Positions 1 through 12,200 of a stretch of DNA of 64,000 nt are shown here, piece after piece. The translations under genes were made by a program, and so were the position numbers. How positions within the stretch are numbered: the first letter of the stretch is position 1; every line of letters begins with the position of its first letter. Source of the stretch: Mnemiopsis leidyi. Lineage: Eukaryota; Ctenophora; Tentaculata; Lobata; Bolinopsidae. The DNA lies in NCBI GenBank assembly GCA_000226015.1, contig JH153686.1, positions 131,441 to 195,440 on the forward strand, given 5' to 3'. The notes under the pieces were generated by a model, which was given only the letters and a program-made list of their open reading frames with translations, was not told where the DNA came from and searched no databases.

Positions 1-182
1 GTCAAAAATTAAGACCATTCGACCATGGTCATTTTCAAATTTTGGCCATGGTCATGGTCAAAAATTTTGACCATTTGACCACGGCAAATTTGAAATTTTG
101 GCCATTTGACCATTTGACCATGACACCCGGACGTAGGCCAAATGGTAAAAAAATCGTGGTCATCTTACCCCCCCCCCCCCCC
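1..182. repeat. TGGTCA minisatellite block ending in a C run
   Basis: Degenerate tandem units rich in TGGTCA and its complement TGACCA, separated by AAAATTTT-like spacers, fill about the first 150 bases and end in a run of 15 C (168-182). The block begins outside the window. A second block of the same composition lies at 3396-3800 in the opposite arrangement (G run first). The first visible transporter exon begins 25 bases after the C run. I see no coding potential. Confidence 0.75.
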
Positions 183-207
183 TGATTACAGAATTTATTC
201 ATTTCAG

Positions 208-1271
208 TCTGGTGTTCGGGATTGGGATGAGTGTCTCAGTGCAACTAATTGTGGTACTCGACATAGTTGAGAAGGTAATGTGACATCGGCACCTCACGTC
301 AGATTTAGTATCGCCAATTCACGCTCTGTGACGTGGGTTGCAATATGGTTGTTGGATTGCGTCAGTGGGACAGCCAGCCAAATGCACACTTGAAATTATG
401 GAAGGCGCTTTAAATAAATTTGTTTTGATTTTGCGCACTTTTGTGTCGTAACGTCGCGCGCCACGTACGCTTGGATGACTATTCTCGTAGAATTTACTAT
501 CAAAGACTATAACCGCCCAAAATTTTAAGCTGTAAATAATGAATGCATTAAAAATTGCTTGAAAATCAAAACTCCAATAGATGATTCCTCAAAAAACTCT
601 CGACTTTTATCCAATATTTCGTACCATTCTCGGTACTGTTGACTGTCTAACGACCAACTACTGACTTATCAAATGTTCAGGAGATGTTTAAGCCAGGTCG
701 ACTATCTCAGAACAACCTTTATTGGAAACAGAACTTAGTGAGGGCGGGGGCTACTCTATTTGGGCTCATGCTTGCAGTAAGTGCAGTACATGAAAATTTT
801 CTTTTTTATTTATGTTTTGTCCAAATTTATACATCGTCTTGTGGTCACGCTGTTAAACAAGAATTAACTGTATTGGGTACTGGCTGTGTTGACGTGTTGT
901 GGTATGTGAGTAGGTGGTACTGGCCGTGTACCTTTATTATAGGCCATGTATATAAACATGTTTACTTATTCAGTGAATTTGTATATGTAGTTCAATCGGC
1001 TATGACATAAAGATATCCTTACGTTTGACATTGCCACTCAAATGAAATTAAATTTCAGGCATCAGGACTCTCATTTGGACATATGGTATCGCTTACCGGG
1101 GCGTTTAGCGGTACACTCATGCAATTTCTCTTTCCTGCTGCCTGCTACTTAAAGTGTTTTAAGGACAGTTTGTCGTTTTGTCAGAGGGTTGGGGTGTGGT
1201 TGTTAGCTATCTGTGGTGCTATATTTGGAGCTTTAGCAACTTATGTGACTTTAGTCGAGATGTTTTCTTAA
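208..1271 (+). CDS. AAAP-family amino-acid transporter, C-terminal part (5' partial)
   Basis: Three exons, 208-274, 681-776 and 1059-1271, join in phase to give the last 125 residues; earlier exons lie outside the window. The first exon encodes a hydrophobic helix (FGIGMSVSVQLIVVLDIVEK). The second contains a short hydrophilic stretch followed by a helix (LVRAGATLFGLMLA). The third reads SGLSFGHMVSLTGAFSGTLM and continues into two more membrane helices and the stop. The loop-helix pattern with a G-x-F-S-G-T segment followed by a Pro-containing helix and YLK matches the C-terminal helices of the SLC32/SLC36/SLC38 amino acid/auxin permease superfamily, which moves amino acids with H+ or Na+ across plasma or vesicle membranes. 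Subfamily and substrate cannot be fixed from this part. An AATAAA lies about 200 bases after the stop, and the MVD gene follows on the same strand. Confidence 0.8.
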
Positions 1272-1472
1272 TGGAGCCGTATTTAGGTACAATTTGTTGG
1301 ACATGAAATTTCGGTGTCAGTGATTGCCTCTAATGGAGGTATTTTTTCATGGTCGTAAATTATCAATATAAAGAGGGATTTTGTGTTCTGCTAATGTTCT
1401 TTGTGGTTAAAGCCGTGTTATGGCTCTAATATTATTCGGAAATTGAATAATGTATTGTTAAATTCGCATAAT

Positions 1473-1478
1473 AATAAA
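1473..1478 (+). promoter_or_regulatory. Candidate polyadenylation signal of the AAAP transporter gene
   Basis: AATAAA lies 202 bases after the transporter stop codon and about 157 bases before the acceptor-like TCAG in front of the MVD start. This would make the distance between the two transcripts very short. Confidence 0.5.
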
Positions 1479-1634
1479 AATTCGTCTATATTTATGGCCA
1501 TATTCATTTGTCTTCAGCTTTATCACTAATATTTTCTTTTAAAAGATTAAGTTTGTTGACTTCTTGAAGCTTTGTTGCATCAGTTATTTGCAATGAAAAC
1601 CTAACCATTCTACCGATCTAATCGCCAACTCTTG

Positions 1635-1638
1635 TCAG
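1635..1638 (+). promoter_or_regulatory. Acceptor-like TCAG 2 nt before the MVD ATG
   Basis: The pyrimidine-rich stretch ending in TCAG at 1638 is followed by CG and the ATG at 1641. It could be a trans-splice acceptor or the end of a 5'UTR intron. The same arrangement occurs at COG6, TIMM10B, FEN1 and the semaphorin. Confidence 0.5.
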
Positions 1639-1640
1639 CG

Positions 1641-2839
1641 ATGTTTAATGAAATAGACTGGAACAACACACCCCAAGAAAAAGATGAAGTAACTGTGCGA
1701 ACACCTGTAAATATAGCTGTGATCAAGTATTGGGGAAAGAGAGATGAGAAACTAAACCTGCCTCTACATTCCTCTTTGAGTGTCACTTTGTCTATGGATA
1801 GTATGTATACTGAAACCTCTGCGAGGAAGAGTAAAGATACTGTCTTCTGTATTAATGGTATGGTAAATATTCACCCTTGAAACTGACGTTGCTGTGCTTT
1901 GCGTAGAGATTCTTCAAAATGTGAAAGTTGATTACAGCAACATTTAAATTACTTATAACTCCATTAAATATTAATTACTAAAGACAATGATAATTACTAC
2001 TTACAACTTATTTTCGCCCCTATTCAGGAAAAATAGAAGTTCCTACGAAAAGGTTTGATCGTCTTATCAACAAGATTCGTGCAGATCACCCTGAATCTAA
2101 CGTAGACATTACAACTCACAACACCTTCCCGACCGCTGCTGGTCTCGCGTCCTCCGCATCAGGTTACGCAGCTTTAGCGTGCGCATTGAAACTCCTGTAC
2201 CCTACAAGCGGTAATGTGAGCGAGTTGGCACGGTTGGGTTCTGGGAGTGCGTGCAGGAGCACAGCGGGAGGATTTGTCCTGTGGGAGAAGGGAGTGGAAG
2301 AGGGAGGGAAGGATAGTGTCTCTAGACAACTCTACTCAGAGGATCATTGGCCGGAACTTAGAATTCTGGTCTGTGTCGTGTGTAAAGATGAGAAAGCTGT
2401 TCCCAGTACGGCGGGGATGCAGTCCACCGTCCAAACTAGCAGCCTGATGAAACACCGAGTCCTGCACGTGCAGCAACGTATCGAACAGATCACTGAAGCT
2501 ATCAGGCTACGAGACTTCCCCAAATTTGGAGAAATCACAATGAGAGATAGCAATGAGATGCATGCTGTGTGTCTAGATACGTATCCTCCTATAGCCTATC
2601 TGAATGACACTAGTCACCAGATCATCAGATCAGTTCACGAATATAATTCTGAGAAGGGTGAGGTGCGGGCAGCATATACTTTTGATGCGGGACCCAACGC
2701 TGTTTTGTTTTGCGAGGAGAAGGATTTATTTGAAATCCGGGATAGGATAAAGTCGAAGTTTTGTGGCGAGGGAGGGAGAGTTTCAGAACTGGTTGAATGT
2801 AAGATTGGGTGTGGTCCAATGTTGAGGGCTAGTTCGTGA
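1641..2839 (+). CDS. MVD: Mevalonate diphosphate decarboxylase
   Basis: Two exons, 1641-1857 and 2028-2839, join within a Gly codon and give 342 aa. The enzyme decarboxylates mevalonate 5-diphosphate with ATP to isopentenyl diphosphate, the last step of the mevalonate pathway, in the cytosol. Visible signatures are [13 protein letters not shown] (about residues 23-35), the GHMP-kinase ATP loop [12 protein letters not shown] (107-118), [14 protein letters not shown], the [15 protein letters not shown] block, and TFDAGPNA with the catalytic Asp at about 292. I chose the ATG at 1641, which follows an acceptor-like TCAG. At 342 aa it is shorter than the about 400-aa human and yeast enzymes; the difference is mainly a shorter C-terminal part. 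It sits head-to-tail between the AAAP transporter and COG6. Identification is firm. Confidence 0.97.
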
Positions 2840-3211
2840 ATTTGTGTTTATTTATTGAGGGTTGAGGCCATGAAGTTTACATATAGCAATTCACTAGTAA
2901 TTTGATATTTGTAGTTATTTACTCATTCAAAACTATTAGATGTTTATTTCATTTTTCTTAATTAATCTCTGGCCAATTTTTTAGAGGTTTTTTATTTTGC
3001 TATTAGATTTATTTTACTTGTATTTTCATTAAGTGTGCCAAATACTATACCTTGCATTTTAACTATTTATTTAACCATTTTTTATAATCACCCATTGTAT
3101 CACCTGATACTTTGGAAGTTAATTAGCGGTCGTATATTACAATCCCGGCGGCAGTAGTGTGGCTTTTAATAAGCTTTTAAGCGGTCTACGTAACATCCTT
3201 TGCAACTCTCG
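2840..3211 (+). other. MVD-COG6 intergenic spacer
   Basis: This AT-rich spacer of about 375 bases presumably holds the MVD 3'UTR. I see no canonical AATAAA and no ORF of note. Its end is a short pyrimidine-rich stretch leading into the acceptor-like TTAG before COG6. Confidence 0.6.
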
Positions 3212-3215
3212 TTAG
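3212..3215 (+). promoter_or_regulatory. Acceptor-like TTAG 1 nt before the COG6 ATG
   Basis: A pyrimidine-rich run (CAACTCTCG) leads into TTAG, then one G and the ATG at 3217. Candidate trans-splice or 5'UTR-intron acceptor. Confidence 0.5.
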
Positions 3216-3216
3216 G

Positions 3217-6200
3217 ATGTCACCTAAAAATGACGAGACGACATCAAATCCCCTCTCAAGGAAACTTCAGAAAGTCTTGTCACTGAAGCTTGACCAAGAC
3301 CCAGATCTTATCGTTGCTCTGAAGGTTGGATTCATAAAGTATTTTGTTTGAAAGTTAAATCTCTTCAATTTATATTTAAAGCTTTTTATTCATCTGGGGG
3401 GGGGGGGATAAGGAACTTACCATGATCATGACACCCTGAAATTTGCCCCATGGTCAACGGTCAAAAAACTTTACCCTGACCATGCAAAATTTGGATTTTG
3501 CCATGGTCAATGGTCAAAACCTTGATCACGGATACCCTGAACTTTTCCCAGTGGCCAATGGTAAAACAATTTGACCATAACCACAGACACCATGATATAT
3601 CCCCCTTGGTCAATGGTGAGAAATTGGCCACGACTACAAACACCCCGGAACTTTAGCAAAGGTTGATGGTCAAATTTTTGACCATTGCCACTAACAACAG
3701 TCATGTTGGAATCTTGACATGGTCATCATTTTTGACCTTTTGACTATGGTCATTTGGAAATTTGATCAAAACTTTTGACCATGAACATCATCAAAATTAT
3801 GGTTATAGTAAAAAATTTGCCGCCATTATCACAAGTTTTCCTCAGGGACTGTCTGATGTGGTTAGTACAAACAACTTGCGGACACGCAGGAATTTACGCG
3901 GAGACTTCGAGCGAAGAAGCGTCAACTTGTCAGTGGAATTATGTGAATCATTCAGCCACGTTAACCAACTGGTGGAAAAACTTAATACTGAGGTAGTCAT
4001 TGTGTCGTTGTTCTCCGTTGTTGAATCTCAATTATTTACTTACGTGCGAAATTTAAAAACAACGAAAGTTCTTGCATATTTCTTGTACATTCTCATGAAA
4101 TTTCCTTAAATTCAGATCACTACGATGAGTGAGAGTTGTCGGGTAATGACAACTGAACTTGCCACGGCTCGAACTCAGATGCAGGGACTTCTTGAGAAAA
4201 CCTCCAAAATAAAACGCGAAAGGTAGGACTCGTCAGTTAATCCTCCATGAATTAAGGTACTCTTTCTCATTGTCTTGACATCTCACGTAAACGATTTTGG
4301 GAAGCTTGGCTTGCGTTTGCAAGAGGTTCTACCGCTTGAAGACCAAGAGTCCTGCTTTTAACCCTTGTCATACTTAGGCAGTACGAAAACCGGCGGGATC
4401 CAGTTGAATCAATTCAAAATAAACTCAATATCAATTTTCAAGTTTATTTTCTTTCAGTGCGTCAGTGGAGATGAAAAAGGAGGTGATCACAGCGTTCATC
4501 TCCCGCTATCACGTGAGCCCCCAACAAGCTGCCGTACTGAAAAGATCTGACGATATCGACACGGAGTTCTTCACCGTCTTGGACAGAGTCAGGACGATAC
4601 ATCAAGACTGTAAAATACTGCTCCAGACACACCAGACTACCGGGTTACAGATAATGGAGAACATGGCACACCTTCAGGAGCAAGCCTTCCAGAGTCTCTT
4701 TAAGTGGACACAGGTACTACTACTTGCTCAAGTTTCGTTTAACATTTTAAAACCTTGTTGCTGTAATGATTTTTTCTCTATTTGTAACATCTTAACATTA
4801 GGTAATGAATGTATCTTCACGCTAGAACGAATGTAGACGTTTGACAAGCGACATTCCCGAGCCCTCAGCTTCACTGAAGCAAGGTTTCCTGATGCTGTTA
4901 GACCGTGATACGCTAATTAGAGCTAGTCTAAGTGAACTGGCTAAAGTCAGGAGAGCAGTTCTTCTCAGGATGTTTATAAACTCACTGACTCGAGGTGGAC
5001 CTGGTGGAACTCCCAAACCTATCGAACTCAGCTCTCATGATCCGATCAGGTAGTGTCGGTACACAATTATAGGGCAACACCGTCCAGGCACGTCCTAGCT
5101 CAGAGTGTCTATATTTGTTTGGTTTAAAAGTGAATGTTTAATAAAATAAATTGACTACCCCAAAGTCAAGGTAAAGTGTGTACCCCAATTCAGATACGGT
5201 GGAGACATGTTGGCGTGGTTACATCAGACTATCGCATCAGAGCGGGACCTCCTCATCTCCTTCCTCCCCTCCAAGGAGACAGTTCTAACTGTTCTCTCGG
5301 AGGTTAGCGAGGGGGTATCTCGTACTCTCAAGATCAGAGTCGAGCAGATTATCAACAATACTGACGATTGTATTACCTTGCTCCAGATCTCCAACATCAT
5401 ACAGTTCTATCTCTCTACCATCAAACCATTTTTGTCGTAAGTAGAATTGCAATTCATTATCTTTGGATAGCATTTTGATCGAATGAAAGTCAAGTCAGAT
5501 TTGTCACCGCCAAGATTAAATCATATCTGGATCTTTCCCAGCCTCATTTTGAATTCCAATAAGTCTGAATCAATAATGCGACGTTATAAGTCAGTCGTAA
5601 CACCAACGTTCTCTGTTTTAAAAGTTTGCAAGTAAATATACAAGGCCACTATTTTTTAGATACTGACTTCTTAACGGTCCGAATTCTGGACCGAAAATTC
5701 ATTTTTTACAACGCAGCTTTAACATTATAGTACTGCCGGTTTTGGAAACTGTTTTTAGCATCATTAATTTTGGATCAATATATTTTGAGGAAGCCTAAAG
5801 TTATCATGTAGTCATGGTTTCCAATTAACTTGAAAAAGAACAAGATGCTATTATTTAGGAAAATTTTAACCAATTTGTGGCTTTAAATTGTATTTCATGG
5901 TTTGATCATCGTCCCGATTTGTAATCGAAAGGAAACCCATATAATATCAAACATGCTGTTAAAGATTTTCAATATTTGAAAAATTCCATGTCATTTACAG
6001 AATAATCGTACGATAGCGTTTCTTGACAATACGGTCCAAAAAAGTCAAGTCTGTCCTAGTGTCCTATGAGAGACGCTTCTCATGGGAGTTTGGGAGGTTG
6101 TCGGGAAGTTGTCTTAGCAAAATAATGTGTGTTCTCAATGTTGAATTTTACTGGTTAATCCTTTCACATGACAAAACAAATTGCGATACCTAATCGGCTA

Positions 6201-9200
6201 ACCACTAGTAAAGTACCTGATGGTTTTTAAAAGAACTGATAGTTCCTCGTGGTTATTAGTTCCTGATGAACAAATTTGTTACACTTGCTCTTGGAGAAAA
6301 TATAGCAAAGGAAAATTTAGGAAAAATCGGGACTTACTCTTTTTGAAGTGTATTTGAAAACATACAGCACAATCAAAACTAAGCAGTCTACGAAAAATAA
6401 GATGGCTGATGGTTTAGAACGTTTCATTGTTCAGCACTTAATCCAAGAAATATTTACTTAAAATTCAAGAAATATTAACCATATTTTAGTTCATAATCCT
6501 AAAAGGGTCTGTTCTGAAAAGGACTGTACTCTAGCTGCTTCTTCTAATCATGAATCGGTGCGTGAGTGTAGGCTGGTGCTTATGCTGGAGGGTTGTTGTG
6601 ATAAACTGTTGCCGGCTGAGCTGGAACAGCATTTGGTTGTCTACCAGACTCGTTCACTTGAAGAAATCCAATCAGAAGGTTGACAAGATTAGCTGCTCCG
6701 GCCAAGATCAGGCAAACCCACGCAAAAACGTACTTCCCTGCTACCATATCAATGTTCTCAAACACTTCATACACCACCCACCTTTCCGTGTTCCATACAA
6801 AAGCTCCGAAATTGAATGCTCCTGAAAACGTTCATTACCTTAATCTTTCAATCAAGAAGTAAAACAAATTCATTCTGCAATTTTATAGTTATTTGGACTT
6901 GTTTGACTCGTGAGTGAGTAAAAAAATTTGACAAAGTTCCAAGCGGGAGTTAAAACAGAAAATTTGAAAAGAAAATAGAAAAGTGTTGAAAAAGAAGATT
7001 CTCCTACCAGAGAGGAATGCTGTTCCAACGATTAACATGGCGGATGGTTTATTGCCTGGAAAGATTATTTGTTACCTGTACCGAAATGTCAACATTCTGT
7101 TCATTGATGAGATCAGAGATTGGTTTATGGTTATCATTTAATATAAATTGTTATCTTCATGGTTATGGTCATGTTGGTCTATCATTCGCAGTTGGAACAA
7201 TGATTTCATCTAAAACATCTATTCTTACCTGATATTAGTTTAGAATTATTCAAGAAATTGAATGTATATGCTATATACTCTTACCGATAACATCCATCAG
7301 TCTGATAAATGTACAAAGTCCTCCCGATAACAGTGCCAACAGTGTCTGAGCGACAAGAACTAGATTAATATTTGCTCTTTCGAGCATAATACATGAACAC
7401 CTTAATAGACATGAGACGGATTCATTGAAATTATGTTTGTAGTATGAATATTAGTATTTACCAGGGAAGAAGAACATAATTAGTCTATTTGTTAACATTC
7501 CAGTACTTACCAAGATGTTGTATTCTCGCACATTATCATAGATGCAAATCGAAATAAGGAGTGCCAAAGTAGCTGCTCCCGACGCCAGGAATCCTAACAC
7601 ATTCTTCATCGCGCACTTTCAGTTCTTTTTACTACCTTTCTCGGGATTATTGCAGTCGGTTTATTAACGACCGGGAAAAATAAAAACCGGGAAAAATATG
7701 GCGAAGTTGCCCAAAACCTGCCACATTATCCCAGTCGGAATTTTACCAGTGCCAAACCTTTCAATTTTAAAATTGCAGAAAATACAAAAATTGCAGAAAT
7801 TTAGTTTATTTCTACTTGTTTTGGAAACAGTTTTCCCAACATAAACTAAGGTGTAATGTGACCATTGTTTTGTAATAGCTGATGTTTTAATATATCACCA
7901 CACTGCTATAGTCTATTTCATCCAATTTTCATGATTTCAAGCACGACTTGACTGCTATAGTGCTATCTTAGAGTTGGATTTTACCTATTTCTGGACACTG
8001 CCTCTAATATCGTATCTTTTTTGAAATTTACTCACTAAGTTGTTAATAGTGCTATAACCACGGCGTTTAATCAATATTTTCTAGACTTGGATTCGACCAT
8101 TGTACTATTTTAAAAGTTTTGTAGTATGCATCGATTAATCGGCTATTTTTACTTTGAACCCTATTAACTATTTCATAAGAAGTTGCTGGTATCTAAGAGG
8201 TGAAAAACAAAAAACAACTGAAATTGAAAATATTATACAGAATGAGAAAATGAATTCAGATAAACTTCGTTGTTTGCGCCAATAGTATTTTCTAGTCAAT
8301 ATGACTTATAAGACAACGGTTATAATATGAGGACCCACACCCCTGGGAACCCCAAGAGCTGAGTGGGCGGTATTTATTATCGCTGGTGAAAATTTAAAAA
8401 AAAAACGGGGAAAATATGGCGAAATCCCTCAAAACCTGCCACTTCATACCGGTCATAATAATCCCGAGTAAGGTATATGGATAATAAGCATCGAACATGT
8501 TTTTAATCTGTCTTAAAGCAAAAAAGCGATACAGCTTCTGGTTTTGTTCCGAAGATCCAGGCGGAGCGTGCAATAAGTTAATTGCTTAGTTACGATACCA
8601 TTGGATACCCTCGGATACCCCTGGAATCCAGAGCCAAAGGGAGTAAAATAAATTACAAAAGCACCCAAGTACAACAATAGTAAGACAAGCGGAGATATTG
8701 CCGACTGTTAAAGCTAACAACGCCGACAAATGTTCTCTATACACGAGTAGTAGGCAACGGAGCGTAGGAACGGCGTATAACCTACGCTAATGTGTCTAAA
8801 GTATAGCTGCGTTTCAAACGTAAAAAACATAAATTTCATGTTGATGATTCATGATGAAGATTTAGGAGATGATAACTAAGTTCAGATGAACTTATGTTTT
8901 GAGAGTCAATTAAGCGTGCTCTATGTTGCTGGGGTATGTCGAGTAAAAGAAACAGATGTCATGCAGGGCCGAGAGTGGAAAGTCCTCCTTTGATGATGAG
9001 ATTTTCTGTTGCAAAGAACGGTTAAGGAGCTTTCTGCTAAGGTCAGGTAGATGTGACACTTGCACCTCGTAGGAGGGCTGTACTTGGCACATCTCCAGGT
9101 TGAGGTTAGGGTTGTGTCTCTGCTCTTCTTGTGGGAGTGGATGTAACCATCGGAATCCAGGATCTGCTGTGCCCCAAGCTGACTGGTGAGGAAATTTGAG

Positions 9201-12200
9201 AGGATAGTCATGAAGAAAATGCGATGAAGTCATATCTTACAGCAGTATTTGTATCTTTCATGTCGGCAACACATCAGCAACTGTTTTCCCACTTGTTACC
9301 CTGGGGTCTCTCTAACTCTTACATGCCTTCAACCAGCAAAACTCACCACTGGTAGCTCACATCACCTCTCATTTTCACCTTCATGTTTAATTCCTATTTA
9401 ATTCCTATGTCAGAAATAGGCTACATAATTATGTGATCCGTGTGGGAAAGTGGTAGTTCAGATCCTTGGTGCCGAGTTGTCGGACTCAAGCGGTGAGAAA
9501 TGGAGAGTCTTCTAACTCTAACGCGAAGGACAAACTGAACGGATGAATTTCTAAGACTAAAATAAATAGCTTGAATATTCTCAATATATTGTACATAATA
9601 TTATTCTGACCGCTAATTCGTCCAGGATTGAATTAGAAATCTCTTGGAGGTTACCAATACATTCGTGAGCCCTGTTGCCCTCTTACACACCTGAAAATAA
9701 CTAAAAGTACTCGTTTTAACAATTAAGATTAATTAAAATATATTAAACAGACAGACAACTATGCTTACCTTACTTGCTTGGGATTTTTATAACCGGGATA
9801 AATCGACGGTTTCAAACAATTTCGCTAAATTTTTCCCAGACCACATTTACCCTGTCGTTGATAAACCCGCCGTAATAATTCAAACTAGGTAGCAGGTAGA
9901 TAATTCGAAATGAGATCAAACTAGACTGCGTGCGGATTCCTTCTGAAGATATGTATAATTGGATTAGGGCTAGAGAATGTGGCTACAAAAATAACTATTT
10001 ATATCCAAACGATTGGTTTGGGGTTGTTGGTACATTCTGTCACGGGGCCTAGAAAGCAAAAATGACGTTTCAAGAAATTAAAAGAATTTTTAATCCATGT
10101 TCATTAACCCAAACAAATGTCTTTTAAGAAACAGCTGCTACACTTGCTTGATTTGATTAAATCAATGACTAATTTGCATGAAATGACATGTTTGATTGTT
10201 ATCGGGATATGGGGTTGTACTAATTATAGATATAAAAACAATAACAAACAGCATTGTTTATTTTTTTCTATGGCCAATTAGCAAATTTAGAGCTAATCTA
10301 AATTGGTCTGAAGTTTCTAATCTTATATGAAATATTAGACCAAGAAAACATTTTATTTGTGCATAATGTGAAACCACACAAGAATATTGCACGAAGCGTA
10401 GCCGACTACGGTTATTTTATTTATTGCACGTGATTTAGCCGAGTGCAATAATCGGTTAAAACGAAGAGGGGTGCGATTATTTGCAGTTATTGCACGAGGC
10501 GAAGCCTATCGATTTGTAACTTTCAAATTTACAAAATAGGGAACAGGTAATACAGAGAACAGAATATATCACAAGGCTGCTAATCAGGCCAGCAAGTAAA
10601 TGGCTGTAGAAAAATGTTAAAGTCATAAAATACAAAAACGATTGAGGTGCCAGTAGCATCCTCGAAGTTGAAGCACCACGGCGCCTCGGACTCTTACTCT
10701 AGACCCATATTAATGTAAAGAAAAAAATGTATGATAAACTGTAAACGAAGGTTTCATTAAGCACAATAGAAATTTGCATAGCCGCCGCACCGTTTATCTC
10801 ATAATATATATATATATATAGATGTTGTGTGTTTCTGTGTGGCTATAATGTACACAATGTACATCCATTATTGAAGTTTCGGTTAATCCAGTGTAACTCT
10901 AAACGATTGGCTTAGTCAATTTCTATCAGAGGACAGGAACCAAGAAGTAATAATTCCCAAATGATCTCTGTCGGACCTTCTAACGGCCAAACTAATTGTC
11001 AAAGCTGAACGTTTTGTTAGAATTTAGAACGTTTTCCTAAAACGTTAGTCGGATATCATATCGTCAACGACTCTAATATCTGTCTATCGTATTGAACAAA
11101 ACGATTTTCGGATAATCTAATATTGCCCCCTGGAAAATGCTGTTTAGCGATTTCTAGAGGGTCCGAGGTTGGAAATTTCACAGCAAAAGTATTCATTTCA
11201 CCACGAAAATGTTATAAAGATATACTTTTTGCTTTTTCATTAATAGGAAAACGAACACAGCTGTAAGTCTGTTATGAATATATGGTGCAGACTGCTGTCC
11301 AAATCTTTAGCTAAATATCTTTCTGAAAATTTTAAGTTAGAAATGTTAAACAAGATATTCCAAAGAACTTTTTATTGGAGTAATTTTAAAAGCTTAGGAA
11401 TTATACAATTTAAATTATTTTGTGTCGTACTCATTAGAAAAACTGCTGGGTTGTGTTCAGTGATAGACGTGTACGATTATAAGTTTATAACAAATGTTCA
11501 CTTACAAGCTATTTTTGGTCCATATGTCGAACTTAGTGGAAATCCTTGCTGTACGGCATGTTAAACAAGGAATAAAAGCTAAGGGGTTCCGTGCAGTCCA
11601 ATCTTGAGTGCAACCTTTACATTAATTCAGTAGTCTGGTGAGACGTACTGGTGGCGGTTCCTTCGCCCGTTGCTCACATAACGACTAGCTTGTTATTAAC
11701 ATCTCGCATCGATTGAAGAGTACTGTGTTATCACATTTGAAACACAAGTAAATTTAATATACCGATGCAAAAGTATATATACTACTTCTGCACTTGAGAT
11801 TTGGATATGTGCCTAGCCTGGCGAACCTAGTGGAAATCCTTGCTGTACGGCATGTTAAACAAGGAATGGAAGCTAAGGGGTTCCGTGCAGTCCAATCTTG
11901 AGTGCAACTTTTACACTAAAATGGTCTGTACCTAATCTGCTTTCTGCTAATTATGAACCGGTTCTCGAGGGTGAGCTGGTGCTGGAGGTTGGTGGTACCA
12001 AATCTGGAAACAAGGGTAGTGGTACCAAACCTGGAAACCACTAAAATGGCTAGACCAGTGTATTGCTGCGAAGCCTCGTTACCATTTGTCTCACGTTGTG
12101 ACCGCGCTGCTGCACGCGGCCACGCCGCCGCGCGCTTCGCGCGCGCCGGAGGCTGCCGCTTCGCGGCAGCAGGGCTATGCAACGTGTAGCAAGTTACCAT

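Noticed and set aside
1632-1640. An upstream non-ATG start for MVD.
   Set aside because: The ATG at 1641 follows an acceptor-like TCAG and gives a normal N-terminus.
3461-3704. Minus-strand frames across the TGGTCA minisatellite.
   Set aside because: Repeat translation only.
11274-11564. A 96-codon + strand frame in COG6 intron 6.
   Set aside because: Not similar to COG6, and its end is formed by a repeated sequence.
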